A DNA stretch of 64,000 nucleotides from Gymnopus androsaceus JB14 (GCA_009733575.1 ML769609.1:1-64000), one strand, 5' to 3'. Shown: positions 1 through 13,700, numbered from the stretch's first letter. Translations and numbers: made by a program. Notes: a model not told the origin generated them from the letters alone.

Positions 1-541
1 ATGGAATCCATACACTACTATTTTTACTAGTGCATGGATTCCATGCAACATGTATGGAATCCATGCGACATGCATGGAATCCATACACTACTATTTTTAC
101 TAGTGCATGGATTCCATGCAACATGTATGGAATCCATGCGACATGCATGGAATCCATACACTACTATTTTTACTAGTGCATGGATTCCATGCAACATGTA
201 TGGAATCCATGCACTACTATTTTTACTAGTGCATGGATTCCATGCAACATGTATGGAATCCATGCAGCATCATGCAACATGTATGGAATCCATGCAACAT
301 GTATGGAATCCATGCAACATGCATGGAATCCATACACTACCATTTTTACTAGTGCATGGATTCCATGCAACATGTATGGAATCCATGCACTACTATTTTT
401 ACTAGTGCATGGATTCCATGCAACATGTATGGAATCCATGCAGCATGTATGGAATCCATGCACTACTATTTTTACTAGTGCATGGATTCCATGCAACATG
501 TATGGAATCCATGCACTACTATATTTACTAGTGCATGGAAT
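1..541. repeat. palindromic minisatellite, 73-bp and shorter units
   Basis: Tandem units built from ATGGAATCCATACACTAC, a TATTTTTACTAGTG spacer and the palindromic cores GCATGGATTCCATGC and ATGGAATCCAT. The first three units begin at 1, 74 and 147 (period 73 bp); later units are shorter because one core is missing or doubled. The array is cut by the window edge, so its full length is unknown. It opens reading frames on both strands, but these only translate the repeat. Degenerate copies of the core (GTATGGATTCCAGG) continue to about 610. Confidence 0.95.
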
Positions 542-611
542 CCATATCCAAAGGGTGCCAGAGGTCCTAGCCGTATGGATTCCAGGCGGGGCGTATGGAT
601 TCCAGGGCCCT

Positions 612-3090
612 GGATTTCCTGTGGATTTTGATCATATTAGTTACTGGATTGTTACACTTTGGACTATCTAACTAGTTACTTTTCCTGGTAGACTGGAATG
701 GTGGTGGAGACTGGACAATGGTGGTCAGAACAAAGGATAGAACTGACAATTGCAATGTCAAGAATATGCACTAGGTCCTGCATTGACTTGTCTATGGTGT
801 CCGATGAATTCTGCATTCCATTGGTTCAAATGATGAGCAAAAGATTCAAAAAGACATGCACTACATCTTGCATTGAGCGATTGTTGATGCCAGTAGGTGA
901 ATCCAAAGCCTGTGTTGGTTAAGAAAAGTTCAGAGAAAGAATATCACAGATGAACTTCTTGGGTCCTGGGTTGTTTCTGCATACTGTTAAAGATTCCAGA
1001 TAGACTAGGCAATAACACAGTAGTAGAGTTATAGCAAAGAATGGATTTAGATGCCCATACTGATTAGTGCCAGGCAGATACTGCATATCGGGACTTGATG
1101 CAATGGCAGAAAAAAGGGTACGGGCAGGTAATCTATTGGTGGTCAAAAGAGGACAGGCTACAGGTATATGGTGGATTGGGAAAGAAGTTTATGTGTAATT
1201 TAGCAACAGCATAAACACATGAAGCTGAAGATGATAGCCAGATGTATGTGACATATTTGGCATACTACTAAAAGATGCTTATCAAGTACAGGCAGCTCGT
1301 TGTGCACTTCTTAACCCATGTTTTCTCCTCTGTCATCTTCTTTCAGTGTATCAGTGTCTTGTTGTTGCACCTGAGAGGTATTGAACAGGATTATTTTGAG
1401 GATGCGACACAGGATGTGGAACCAAAATCGGAAAATCTGGATGCACTAACGCTTCATGCAGAAAGAGTCCACAAGCTGTAATAGACCATAAGAGAGCGCA
1501 AAATTACGGAAGGAGATATGGAGATATGAAGGAAAAAAATGTGGTGGAAGAGAAGGAAGGAAGGAAGATTTATTACACGGTAAGGTACAACTGGTGGGTC
1601 CAAGACATATCAGCACCAGCATCTTTGGTCTTGGGACATGCGCACAAGTGAGAGGCATTCTCGTCTAGGCACTGACCTTGCGTAAGTGTATAGAGTGGTG
1701 GCGATAACAAGCTGTTGGTCCGTTGGTTCAAATAGTGTAGAGCAATCAACACTAAGCGATTGGAACACAGGGGGTTTGGCTATCAATTTAAATGGTGAGG
1801 GTGCGTTGTCAAAGGTTCTGCAAAGAAAATACTCTATCTGTCTCTCGAAAGCGACTGGTGTTCCTCGAAGTGATGCTGGTAGACAATTGAAGGGTAGGAT
1901 CTCCTTTTCTAATCAATCTATACTGATTCAGGGCAATGATAGGGGCAACAATATAACAATGACAACAAAAAGAACCACCAACAATATGGCTTGGTTCAAC
2001 AAAGTGATTCCCAACAGTAGGGCAAAACCACTCAGGACAACAGACAGTTTGTTTCCTGTACACCTGAGCTCAGTTGCAACAGATGGTTGTTTCTCAGTGG
2101 TCACACTAGAATCCTCAAAACTAAAACAACAATTTGACTTGGTATAAGTCTGGGGTTTTCACAGTCGTCAGGATTATAAGTCTCTAACGCTGGGCACAAT
2201 AAACAACTCTTTTCCATACCACACAAAGTATTACTTTGGTTCACAAGGGAGTGGTATCTTTCCTGTTTCAGCTGTAGCTACGTCAACAAGGATTCACACT
2301 AGCAACAAATGAGGTCCAAAGGTAACTTGTTTTGCAAAGAAAATATAGCTAGGCTTTTATACTACTCTTGGCCAGACGCCGGTTAAATAATAAGGTACTT
2401 CGAGAATCCGGAGAAATGGTACAACTTATTCAGAAAAGGAGAAATTATAATAAAGTAGTCCATATATGCATATATCTGCAACCCTAATGTCCATTCATCT
2501 GCTTCTTATGGGGATTATACCCTATTTCTATCTGGGTTATACACCTTTGGTCCTTTCCTGGGCGACATGTACTGCTATGTAGCTGATGCATGTCTAGTGC
2601 TGTGCTCACTAATCCCATCATAGTTCTGTTTCTTGTCGTAACTTATTGTGTCCTCCCTTCCTTCTTTTGTATTATCATTCTCCGTCCTCATAGCTTTCCA
2701 ATCATACCCATATCTCTATATCCCTGCATTGTATTCATGCGGGAAAACACCAACTAATGTACGGTGTTATTCTCCTAGCTCGAATCTCTGTCTATTACGC
2801 GTCATTTCTTCCATTTCTCGGCAGACACCACATACACCTTCCGATACTGATACACATCACTTCAAGGGTCTACGTATACTTTCTTGGCTTTGTCAATCCT
2901 CCTGTTCTTATTTCATTCTTTTGGCATATGCTGGTTATCCGTTTGTTTGGTGCCAAACAGATTATTAGTGCTTCCTCGGTATCAAGCTTTGAAGTGTCCT
3001 TCGGCTATCATGAAAATCTTGGCATCAGCTCACTGGAATTGGTTCTGTCCCGTTCTGCAAAGTCTATCCTTCCATAATCCCTGAGTTACT
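612..3090. other. no gene recognised
   Basis: About 2.5 kb with only short open frames, none showing a family I recognise. 698-922 (+) and 1686-2147 (+) are open but have no domain-like pattern and no clear splice partners. The stretch ends exactly where the BiP remnant begins, so part of it may be sequence brought next to that gene by the proposed inversion. Confidence 0.4.
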
Positions 3091-3095
3091 TGTCT

Positions 3096-4790
3096 TCAGA
3101 GTATGTTCACCTTCGTAGACTTGGATCAACGCAGTAGGCTGGTTGTCGGTGGCAGTCGAGAAGCTGAACAAGCATCAGAAAGTGTTTCACGAGAAAGAGC
3201 AATCAACTCACATTTGAGACTTCCTGGTAGGAATGATGGTGTTACGAGGGATAAGCTTGGTCATGACTCCACTGGTAGTCTCAATGCCAAGAGTGAGAGG
3301 GCAGACACCAACGAGGACAACATCGGCGGTTCCGTCAGCACCAGAGAGAATACCACCCTGGACGGCGGCACCATAAGCAACAGCCTCATTGGGGTTGATA
3401 CCCTTGGAAGGCTTCTTGCCACCGAAATACTCCTTGAGAAGCTGTTGGACCTTGGGAATATGAGTAGAGCCACCAACAAGGACAATCTTTAAGAACATCT
3501 CAGTTGAGATTTTGAAAGAAACTGATATGCAAACAAACCTCGTTGACGTCATCCTTCTTGACATTTGCATCCTTGAGAACTTGCTCCACAGGCTTCATGG
3601 TCTTCCTGAAAAGGTCCATATTGAGTTCCTTGAACTTGGCATGGGTGAGAGTCTCGGAAAAGTTGTTGCCATCTTCAAAGCTTTTGATTTGAATCCTGTT
3701 GCTCTGTTGGCTACTGAGGGTCCGCTTCACCTTCCCAACCTCCCTCTTGAGCTTACCAAGAGCATGGAGGTTCTTGGTAACATTGGTACCAGTCTTCTTC
3801 TTATATTGCTTAACAAGTAGTCAATAACACGGTTGTCAAAATCCTCTCCTCCAGGATGGGTGTCATCAGTGGTGGCCAGAACCTCGAAGACACCATTGTC
3901 AATGGAGAGAAGAGATACATCAAAAGCTCCTCCTCCAAGATTGTATACAATGAGCAGTGGGCTCCTTGATGATACGGAGAACCTGGAGACCGGCAATGGT
4001 ACCGGTGTCCCTGGGGGCCTGAAGCTGAGCGTCGTTGAAGTCTGGAAAGAAATTTAGAACAACTGATGATAGTGAGGCAATATTCAAGAACATACAGGCT
4101 GGAACAGTGACAACAGTATGGGTGACCTTTTCACTGAGGTAAGCCTCAGCAGTCTCCTTCATTTTACCCAAAACCATAGCAGAAATTTCTTTGGGAGTCT
4201 AAAGTAGCATCAGCGATAGTTTTCCAGTCTGATGTTCACAGGTACTCACAAAATCACACTTCTTGCCCTTGTAGGAAACAGATATGGTGGGTTTGCCACC
4301 TTTCTTGCGAACTTCAAAAGGCCAGTGCTTAATGTCACAAGCAATGTCCTGATCATCCATTTTATGGCTGATAAGATGTTTGGCGTCAAAGATGGTGTTG
4401 GAGGGGTTGGAAGCGTAGGTGTTTTTGGCCGAGTCAGCGACCAGACGTTTCTCGTTGGAGAAAGCCACCCATGACAGTATAATACGGTGACCCTGGTCAT
4501 TTGCAATGATTTTGACTCTACCTCCACGCTGCACTCCAACACATGAGTATCTGTAGGTTGAAGATTAGCCATGAAAGGATGTTCATTAGTTGATAATTGT
4601 ACATTGTCCCAAGTCTAAAAGGAGCATCATGAGCACCTGAAGAGTTTCGGAAAAAGTTGGTGACACATACCAATACTGATTACAGTTCCATACTCCAAGT
4701 GGGAGTCCTCGGCACTGACAGCTGGTGAGCAGAAAGATATGATAGCTAGGAGAGCAAAGAACGCGAAGGAAAGAGAAGAGAGAACAAAAC
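3096..4790 (-). pseudogene. KAR2: ER Hsp70 (BiP/Kar2), N-terminal half, broken
   Basis: Reads leftward from an ER signal peptide (hydrophobic FAFFALLAIISF, then SAEDSHLEYGTVIS, about 4789-4687) through the Hsp70 nucleotide-binding domain. Visible motifs are the ANDQG N-terminal block, [64 protein letters not shown], and the start of the substrate-binding domain ([20 protein letters not shown]). Introns of about 50 bases sit at sites typical of fungal Hsp70 genes. It is not functional. No in-frame ATG precedes the signal peptide (an in-frame TGA does). About 13 codons are lost with a frame change between EPTA and the LGGG motif near 3955. One base is lost near 3810. The homology stops at YEGEHT, about position 3100. 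The other half lies on the plus strand at 18,719. Confidence 0.93.
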
Positions 4791-4864
4791 GCCGGTGTTG
4801 AGCTTGAGCTCAGGAGTGAGATGAGTGAGATGAGAATTCGCGGGTCTAAAACCTATATCAAAGC

Positions 4865-5865
4865 AATCAGTAAAATAAAAAGAAAAGGCGAAAGATATTG
4901 CACTTGCCATTCGGGCAGGAACGCCTGGCTCTTTTGCAAGATCTTCCAAAGGAAACAGGTACATGCGGATAGTGAACAAAATCGCACCAGAGAGCGGAAG
5001 CATATGGAGACTCTGTCTCTCCATTCGCAGACGCAAGTTCTCCGCTGCAATGGGCATAGGTTTCTTGGGGGTGATACAATCTCCGTGAACAAAGGTTTCC
5101 TCGGAACCATTGGTGGTTGCGGACCAAGCAAGTTCCTCTGGATCCATGATACCATCGTTTTCGAGAACAGGTTTGGTGGATGACTGGGATGTTAATTCAA
5201 CTGGGTGTTGGATATCTTTTGGGGGAATGACTTGAAAGAAATAGTTGTTACGGATAATGGGTTTGTCAACGGCCATGCATTTGAAGTAGCGGGCCATGCT
5301 GTTATGTAGTTTTGTTTCATCTGTAATGTAAAGGGATCAACGTGAAAGATAAAGTAATGAGACAGATATCTGGTGTACACTGAGGAACATGCCCCTGGAT
5401 GTGAATTTCTTCCAATGACATCCCGATCTTGTCCCTCATCCTCCAGAACCCTATAAGCAAATTAGTTTTGAGAATGAGCATATGCCAATGGTGCTTACCT
5501 GGGATGCAAATAGCACCTCCTTGGAAGTAGTATTGACCATTGGTGCCTAAAGTCTTTATGATCCACCCGTAAAAGCCTCGGTAGATAAATCACAACCTTT
5601 GAACATAAGAGCCAAATCATCTTGGAGTCTATAGAATAATTATCCATCAGTCTTGACCAATGCAACTGCTGCAAAAGAAGACCTACAACAACACAGAAAC
5701 TCTCATTGCATGCTCCGCTTCCTCAATACTCACTCTTGGATACCCATCGTAACGCTGATATCAGCAGTAAGCAAGTGATGATGTCAACAATGGCCAAGCA
5801 TGAGTCATTACTCACGGGTAAGCTCCCCATCTAAAAGGACAATACGGAACTGGCTTCATATCCAT
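4865..5865 (-). pseudogene. DUF3445 (heme-dependent oxidative N-demethylase-like), truncated
   Basis: A minus-strand gene just upstream of the BiP remnant and pointing into it. It opens with MKPVPYCPFRWGAYP, then after introns LQDDLALMFKGTNGQYYFQG, GFWRMRDKIGMSLEEIHI, YFKCMAVDKPIIRNNYF, LRMERQSL and SGAILFTIRMYLFPLEDLAK, ending at PGVPARMASAI. These are hallmarks of the DUF3445/HDOD family, whose bacterial members bind heme and demethylate secondary amines; the fungal role is not known to me. The middle (between YPR and LQDD, usually about 100 residues) is largely missing, and the C-terminal end after MASAI is cut off at about 4868, where the BiP 5' region begins. It therefore looks like a fragment rather than a working gene. 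Family assignment is from recalled consensus, not a search. Confidence 0.75.
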
Positions 5866-6217
5866 TGGATTGGAGCTTGGAGTGATGGATGGGTAGGAAA
5901 ATTTTAGCTAGCCAGCGGTTGTTTCTGTCCATCATTGGATACGTCCTCCATACAAGACTGCCAGTTTCTGGAAGGTTGGAGCAAGTGGAAGAAGGACAAC
6001 AGCATGAGCTCGGCGGCACGGAACTGTGGTTGAGTGACTCGGACCACAGTGGCAAGAAGAGAAAGTAAGCGCCATCCTTATTCAGCTTGACTCTTACTGG
6101 GCATTCGACCTGCTCCAAAAATGGAAAGTCCCTGGCTTTCACTTTCTTTCACTTTCACCAATAACAGGACTCGCATCCTTTCGCCTTGTGAAAGTTAACT
6201 TTCAAGACTGCACAATC

Positions 6218-9200
6218 ATGCCTTTGACTCTCTCAGATGATCAAGCCTCAGCACTGACACGGTATTTGAGTACCCTATGTGCAGAGGAAATACCTGAGCC
6301 ACTCAGAAATCTGAGCTTCCATTCTGGAAGCTCCAACACATATTCTTCACCCTATCCTCCCCCTCAGAAAGTAGCTAACCTCTCATATTTTTTTTCTGCT
6401 ACTGAATCCTGTTCTCTGCGCTCTACAGGGTACTCCTTTCAGGAGCTACATGGGCAGGTCCACAGATGCGTCAGGTTCTGACGCGTCAAACGTGTTTTCC
6501 TTGGTAGAATGCCCAACTTCTTCTGCTCTCCAACCTTCAGACTTACTAGGGCACATGTCAAGATTATCTCCAGTATATTTCTGCTCCCAGTGCCGCTGTC
6601 CTGGTTGTAGATCTCAGGGCCAATCCCAGTCAGCTAGTCCAGGGCCCAGGATCAAAGATCAACTATCTCTCTCTCCTTCATACTCTCCTACTCTGCCACC
6701 CAATGAACACTCTATCTCATCTCATCAGCATGAAAACAACACATCTTTGGAGACGGGCACAGGACATGACTGCCCCTTTTCTCTGCCTTCACCCCTCACT
6801 CTAGACCGTACTTCTCCATCTAATGGAAATACTCCAGCACTTGATGACCTAGTTGACTCGCTAGTGCAGGATTTGATCCCTTCCTCTGGGAGAGGAGGTA
6901 TAAAGAAGAGGCAGTGACAGTCAAGGGGAGATGGGGAATGTGAATCTTGTAATGCCAAGGGGGCAAAGAAAAGGTGGTGCACTGGAGCCCAGAGCTCTGA
7001 TATAGTGGAATGATTCTCAGTTTCCTCAACGGCAGCACCTCCTTCAAAGGAGACTGTAGCTGATGCAGCAAGGTTACTTGGGAATATTGCTCTGGGTAAT
7101 AAGACCAGTCTATCTCATCTGGAATGTCAGCTCTGGATTGATGGTTTTCGGGACAGGATAGAAGGGCTGTTCGAAGATGTCGACAGCCACTGGTCACAGT
7201 TGTTGGTTGATTTGGCCATACGCTGCCAAAGAGCAGTCTGAAGAGGCTTCCTCTTGGTTTGAAACAATGCTCAGTGAGCTTTGTTCCTGTGCTCAAGTTA
7301 ATGGGTGAGCCCAGTTGAAGCAACTGCTTCTGTTTTGCTTTCTAGTACTTTTCTTTTCTTGAGGCTTATTAATGAGGCCAAATTGAAGGACAACTCTAAA
7401 CAGTATAAACCGTCTGATTGATTTTCTGTTATTGTCTCGCAGACTGGTGATCAGATACCCAAATTGAATTTACACAAGTGGATGCAAGCTGGTAGCAGGT
7501 GGGCATTTTTAGCTAATGCTGGTGAGTAAAAATATGATTCAAAGGGGGCTCTCTAACATGGTCAAAGGATCTGTCTACCTTCTTGTACTCATTGCATTTC
7601 AAGATCAAGCTTCAGTACTGCGTGGCTCGAAGACAACAGTTACAGTCATACAAGCTATGTGCAATATCATATGTAACCCCAGCCACTGTTGTATGTGCTC
7701 TTATCTACTTGTGCTAAATTCCTCTGACTGTTCCAAAGGGGGGAGTAGCATTGTTTGCAATAATCTCTTGCCCATTTTGCAGAAATTACAAGAAGATATC
7801 CCACTTTCTCTGCCAACTCTTTATCCAGCCCAGTCGTTATTTGCACACTGCTTGCCAGTCTCCCTTGACTGTGGAAACCTCATAGTAAGCAACTCATTTT
7901 TTGATATGTTCTATCAATAGTGCGTCTTGCTTATATTGAGGAGCCATTATATATACTCAATGTCACATTATTCCTTCAGTACTTTGAGGTCCATTCCAAG
8001 AGATTGGGAGTTTTGGGACTCTTTCACAACAGCTCGAGAATCCGATGAGGTCCTATATACTATATCAGGTTGTATTCAAGCAGACATGGAAGATGAGCTA
8101 CTAATGGATGAGTCTCTATCGGACGATCCTGAAATCAACCCTGATTCTGATGAGGAGCGACCAATCAGTCAGCCTGTGCAGTATTCCCAACCTTCCTGTC
8201 CTCCCTTAGGCAAAGAATGACTGAGGATTCATCTTCCTCCTCGACCACGCTCTCCTCCTTTCTACTTTATGGATTCCAACAATATTCATCAGATACTTTG
8301 GACACGCTACCAACCTGGCAAATCTGCTAGGCCCTATCCTATGAAACTTGAGAACAAGGCAATCTGGACAGAACAACAAAGGAAACTTGCACTAAAAGGG
8401 GAAACTCCTGTATCTCTTGACGATTTGCAAAACATGTAAGTCTTTGTGATTTTCCACTCTGTGTCTTATTAAGTTTCTATCTTTAGATGCATGAATGTCT
8501 AGATGATAAGGGCAGCTTAGATCAAAAGGAGAGATATCTGAAGCTCAATAGGAGTCTAGCTGAAATGTAAGGAATTGATTCTATGAAGACTCATGAACTA
8601 AATGGAACTGTAGGAAAACTCTGCAAGTTTTCGATGGTAATTACGGCCTTATTTTCTCTCAAAACTGCAGTCAATGTTTTCTTCAATGATGTGACTGCTA
8701 TTCTACAGGACAGGAAGAGATCAGACTGTAGCAATAGGAGGCCTGTTACTACTTTTCACTTTACTTATGAGACTTCTTATCTGACAAAGGTATACAATTC
8801 CACTCTATCCAATGTATCTCTCCTGAAGTGATTATAGGGACACCAAGCACCAAGCAACATACATTCTCTCTATCTACGAGACTTTGGGGGTGGCAAGATG
8901 AATCATTCTCAGTTTGTCTGTCATCCTTTGAGGGAAATGAGCTGCTTTAGCAAAAACTACCATGATATCACTAAAGCACTTGAGGAACTCTGGAATGGGT
9001 TGTTTGAAGGGTAAGTCCCCTCAAAGATATGAGGATATGACTTTTAATGTGTAATTTCAGGTGCTACAGATTCATCCAGATCTATTCAAGAACCTGTCTG
9101 CATCTGTTGATCTTTTGCCCGGAAACGATGCTTCTTCTATTTCACTGTTCACAAGTTTAGTCTTCAATATCAACTCCAACACATTTGCTCATCTCAATCC

Positions 9201-9456
9201 AAAGGATGAAGCTGGCTGTGTAGTGATCACTGTTGGTAGGCCTCAGGGAGGGGACCTGGTCATGTATGAACCCTGACTAGTTCTGGAGACATGAAATAGA
9301 GACATACTTATTTTTTGGTCTGACCGTTATACGCACTTCAACCTACCATACACAGGGACTCGGGCATCACTAGTTATACATGGTGATAAGTCTGGAGTAG
9401 TTTATCATAGTAGTGAAGCTAATGGCTGGGCAGCAAATAAATATTTCGCAAATTAG
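6218..9456 (+). pseudogene. TET/JBP-family 2OG-Fe(II) dioxygenase, decayed
   Basis: Multi-exon gene starting at ATG 6218 (exon 1, 6218-6370, 51 codons; exon 2 from 6429, same phase). The N-terminal part is Ser/Pro-rich and holds a cysteine cluster (CESCNAKGAKKRWC near 6942) after an in-frame TGA at 6915. The middle (8100-9020) is acidic and then helical. The catalytic-like domain at 9061-9456 shows LVFNINSNTFAHLNPKDEAG, then CVVITVGRPQGGDLVMYEP, a downstream THFN (9331) and GTRASL (about 9355). This is the layout of the basidiomycete TET/JBP group: metal His, GG-L strand, distal His, then Arg for 2-oxoglutarate. The usual HxD reads HLN here, so metal binding is doubtful. In-frame TGA codons at 9274 and 9292 and a TAA near 8567 show it is dead. 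The family acts on methylated DNA bases and is often carried by or near DNA transposons. Confidence 0.65.
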
Positions 9457-9606
9457 TATTACAGTTGAATAGATTCTCCTTTTTACAATACTAGCTCAGC
9501 ATGGCTTGATGAGTCATAGTGTGACAAACAAGGGCAATTCTTTTCTTCTCAACTGTCACTTCCAATTCCGATTCACTTCCAATTCACCTCCTCATATATA
9601 TCCGAG

Positions 9607-12600
9607 ATGGCTTTCTACTGGAATAATCAAGGTCAGTCAAGCTTCGCTCTTCAGAGACCTACTTATGCACCAATCTTAGTAGGCCCCCACAACTGGCTTT
9701 GTGCCACAGCACCCCAGTGGCAGAGTTTTGTCGCTGCCGAAGTAGAAGATTCATTGGTATGGACAATATATGAATTCCTCTTACTGCTACAGCTTATTTC
9801 ATACTAGACAAAATCTGAAATTACTGCAAAAGAAGCAGAATGTATCCTTCAAATCTAAGAGGCTCAGAACAAGTTGTATTCTACTGAGCGTTCAGCACTC
9901 CACCAAAAGATTCTCATCACCTGACTCCTCCTTGAGCTTCACTAGAACCATATCAATCAAGTGCAACAAGCGGAGAATGAAACCACTAATAGCATCTCCA
10001 AGATACGTCGAATCATTAATAACAATCATTCAACTGCTCTGGTTCCGAAAGGTCAGTCGTTTTTTATCTATGCATAGAATGCTTTCAGTAATAACTGCCT
10101 ATCCCAGAAGCATCTCAAGCCCCAGAATGAACAGAAGGAAACGCTGCTGAAGCTGTCCCCGAAACAACTGAACCTATTGCAGCAGCTATTCCTGGAAGGA
10201 ATCATTGTCACTCCTAAGCTAACTCGTAAAAAGGAAGGTAGTAAGTGTAATATATTTTTCTCTATCTTAATCCTGCTCATATACAACATCAATAGATATG
10301 CAGATCATCAGTTACGGAGGTGCTTCTTTGAGCATCATATTGGATTAAGATATCCCCTTCCAAACAAGCTGTATGTTAGGTGTTGTAGAATACTTTTTCC
10401 TCATTGTTACATGTACTATGCTGGGCAAACTCAATTCAACAATTCATCAACTGTCCATTAACCGTGAGGCAGATTCTATCGTAAAAGAGCACAAGGTATC
10501 TGTAGGCAACAATGTAAGCCGTATCAATCAAATACAGCAAAATTGCCATATTAATCAATTTGATCTGCAGCCACCAGTTTGAAGTTGTATTTTTGGAGCC
10601 ACAGCAAGTCCTTTCCCTTGTTCTTTCCCTTTTCCTCTCAGCACTATGGATACCATGGAGCAAGATAATGCTGGCAAGCAGAATTCGCAGGGTAGGAAAA
10701 GTGAGTAGAAATGAAGCTACTTCATATACGCCACTAACTTTGTTTATGCATAGAATCTGATGGTAAACAGGCAAGTAACGTGTACAAGCTCATTTGGTTT
10801 CTCTTCTCATCTATCCCAGAGGACAAGCAGCCAATCTACACAAGGCCAAGGTGGTCACCTTGTACAACTAGAACAAACAGTGTCAAAAATGTCTAATCCT
10901 GTTCAGAGTGGCACCAGTCACCATGCAAGAGGTATCGATCCCCAAGAAGAAATCAATCCTATGGCTCCTGAGACTGTAGCTATATTTAATTGTTCTCATT
11001 TGTGTCATTAAATTGTCTCTTTTTTTTTAGAAACGTGGTTGAGGAAGTCGCAGTGGTGGATGTGGTGGTGGACGCGGTGGTGGACGAGGACGTGGAGGAG
11101 TATCACAGGCTCAACTCATACCGTCCTCGGTGGATTCATCATCTGAACCTACTGAGCCACTACAACCTCAACCTCGAGTTCCAAGACCCCAGACAACCAG
11201 CATTGAGGCCATTGTGGAAAGAGAAACGAATCAGGTGAATTTAATATATTATCATAAGAATAACGTTGAGCTCTTCTGTCTTTAGAGCTCCTCTCAGACT
11301 TGGGGACAGTCGCAGCAATCTTTGCAGTTCTACAATTCCTTTTTGCCTTCCAGTGATCCTCAAGCTCAGATTTCTGATAGCAACCACTATCAACTTCCTT
11401 CCAATACTTGGCGAAAAATCACGGTAGAATTGTCTCTCAAAGCAAATTTAGTAGCTCACTTTTGCTGCTCAGGGGGTGATAATAGCTTTCCACAGAATGA
11501 CACTTTTTTTACAGGGTGTGTTGCTAATTTGAGGCGTTTTGGCAGTTCCAGTGTTTTTGACAACTCTGGTGCTCTTGATGACTCTCGTGGTTTTGATGCT
11601 CCTGGTGGACTTAATAACCCTCTCACTTTCAACAACTCTCTTGGTTTTGACCTTTCTGGTGGTCCTGACAACTCCAGTGCTCCTGCTTTTGATAATCCTG
11701 ACAGCTTCCATACCAACATCCCCAATGCTAATGTACCGCCGTTTGGGATGGGAATAAATTCTTCGTATATTTACAACTCAAATCAGTAATTTAGTAATCC
11801 CCGCAATTGGGGAATGACAGGTAAATTTCCTGTCCAACTTGCACACAATGCTTAATCTACCATCCATTTAGTGAACAGTCCCCATGGCCAAAGATTTGAG
11901 CCAGATCTTACCTCTCAAAGCAACCTTTCTCCTCAAGGCGACTTGTCTGGACATCAGGTATTATCTTCATTCAATTATTCTTCTGTTTGGCCACTGATTT
12001 TGTGAAACTCTAGATGCAAAATGTTTTGATGAAACATTACGAAAGGAACTGGTTTCCAGTTCCTCCAGATCCCATTGTCCTTAAGTCTTTTGCTTCTCGG
12101 AGTGGACCTGATATTGGCGAGCATGATGATCAGGATGAAGTGTATGCTGATCCAGACGCAGATGGAGATGCAGATGGAGATACGGATGCTGATTTTGATT
12201 TTGAAGATGTGACTGCCCACCATGTCTGCTCTTGGACCTTCAGGAAATGTTTGCAAACGTAAGTTGATGTTTTATTTTTTGAGCCACATATTAACGGGCC
12301 TATATCTCAGGATATTCTAGAATTGTACTGCAATCAAGGCCAACTTCCCAAAGCCAGAGTCAAAGCAGTACCAGACCACCTTTGTGCACACCATCTAGAG
12401 GAGGATCATCTCTACCTTCTCGTGCTCCATCCAGAGGAGGTTTGTCATTGCTTTCTTCTGCTCTGCTTGAACCCACACTTGTTTTTTCATAGGACTCTCT
12501 TTTAATGGTCAAGACTCCCGAGCGCCTTCAAGGTCTAATACTAGAACACCAAGCACAAGCGGTATGTTTTGCAATCATATTGAGCTCTGTTCCATGTTAT

Positions 12601-13700
12601 GACTTGCTTCTGCTTGATAGGACTGATCAAGGAAGCAAACAGAGTACATCATTTTTCTTATAATAGTATATATTCTAACAGTCTGTGATCCAAGAAATCA
12701 CTAAGAAGGACAAGGTCAAGAAAGCAATGGATCCAACTCATCTGAAGTTCTACCCTAAAAACGTGAAGGAAATTATCCAAAAGGCCCAAGTATATGTGCA
12801 GCTCCATATGTCTTTATACAATCCATTTCTGGAAGAGAGAGGAGACGCTAAGGTCTTTGAGAGCAGTCTCCAGTGTGCTATTAATGACACTTCAGAAAGG
12901 GGTGTAAATGTTGAAGAAGGTTAGTTTTTACAATCACTTGTTTCTGTTTCTCATTGTATATCCAGGATATCTTGATGAACATAAGGCAGATATTTTCAAA
13001 TATGTATTTTGTTTTCTCTGGAGATAATTCTTGCTAATACGCTGGTACAATAGCTGTACAGCTCTCAATGGTCATTTAGAAGTAGTCTCAAGGCAACAGC
13101 GCAACCTTTGGTTGACCTGCACTACAAACTGCCTTTACCTATGTCAAGGCATCCAACCACTGGGCATAACACCCAGAACTACGCTGACATGGTGAAAATT
13201 TATGTTCAAGAGTTGATTGGCAGTGGAGCTTATCTAAGAAACGGAGTCAACGAAAAGGTCAGATTTACTACTATTCCTTTGTCTTTTTGAGTTAATAAGC
13301 TGGTTATTCTATTAGAACAAAACAAACAACTTTGATCATCCTTGTCTTCAGCACGTTATACAGGTTTTCTTTTATAGTTCCTCGACTTCTCTTGCGAGAA
13401 AGTTCCCTGATTTATTCAAGAAGAATTTACCTTTGGGGGTTATCCCCTTTGTAGCTACAATTTTTGAGTTTCCAGAAAGTTATTCATAGATGATCCTTCG
13501 CTCACTCATTACCTTTTTTGTTTTCATAGATCAGGCATTGCATTGAACAATACAAAGATGGTCCTTCTCAAAATGGGAAAGAATTTCATGTAGCCAATGG
13601 TCGAGCCTTTTATACTACCTCTACCAATGGGGTAGAGACCACTCTCAGCGACTTGTATCATGGGCATAAGCTCTGAACTAAAACAGCTGCCTGGGCTCAT
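9607..13700 (+). pseudogene. DUF6532-like transposon-associated gene, decayed
   Basis: A long run of short plus-strand exon-like pieces after the dioxygenase remnant. It begins MAFYWNNQGQ at 9607 and continues with coiled-coil-like Gln/Glu/Leu pieces (9820-10230), an RGG-type stretch (GGGRGGGRGRGG, about 11,060-11,110, with a TGA inside it), imperfect Asn/Ser/Gly repeats of the FDNS type (11,540-11,730) and an acidic DADGDADGD patch (12,150). The conserved-looking part is 12,685-13,690: YNPFLEE, LVDLHYKLPLPM, VKIYVQELIGSGAYLR, FDHPCLQHVIQVFFYSSS, IPFVATIFEF, then IRHCIEQYKDG. That order resembles the basidiomycete DUF6532 domain. Several stops interrupt it. Whether all pieces are one gene is inference. 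Confidence 0.45.

Noticed and set aside
1..671. Overlapping ORFs on both strands (up to 163 codons)
   Set aside because: They only translate the minisatellite units; protein pattern follows the repeat period and has no independent signal.
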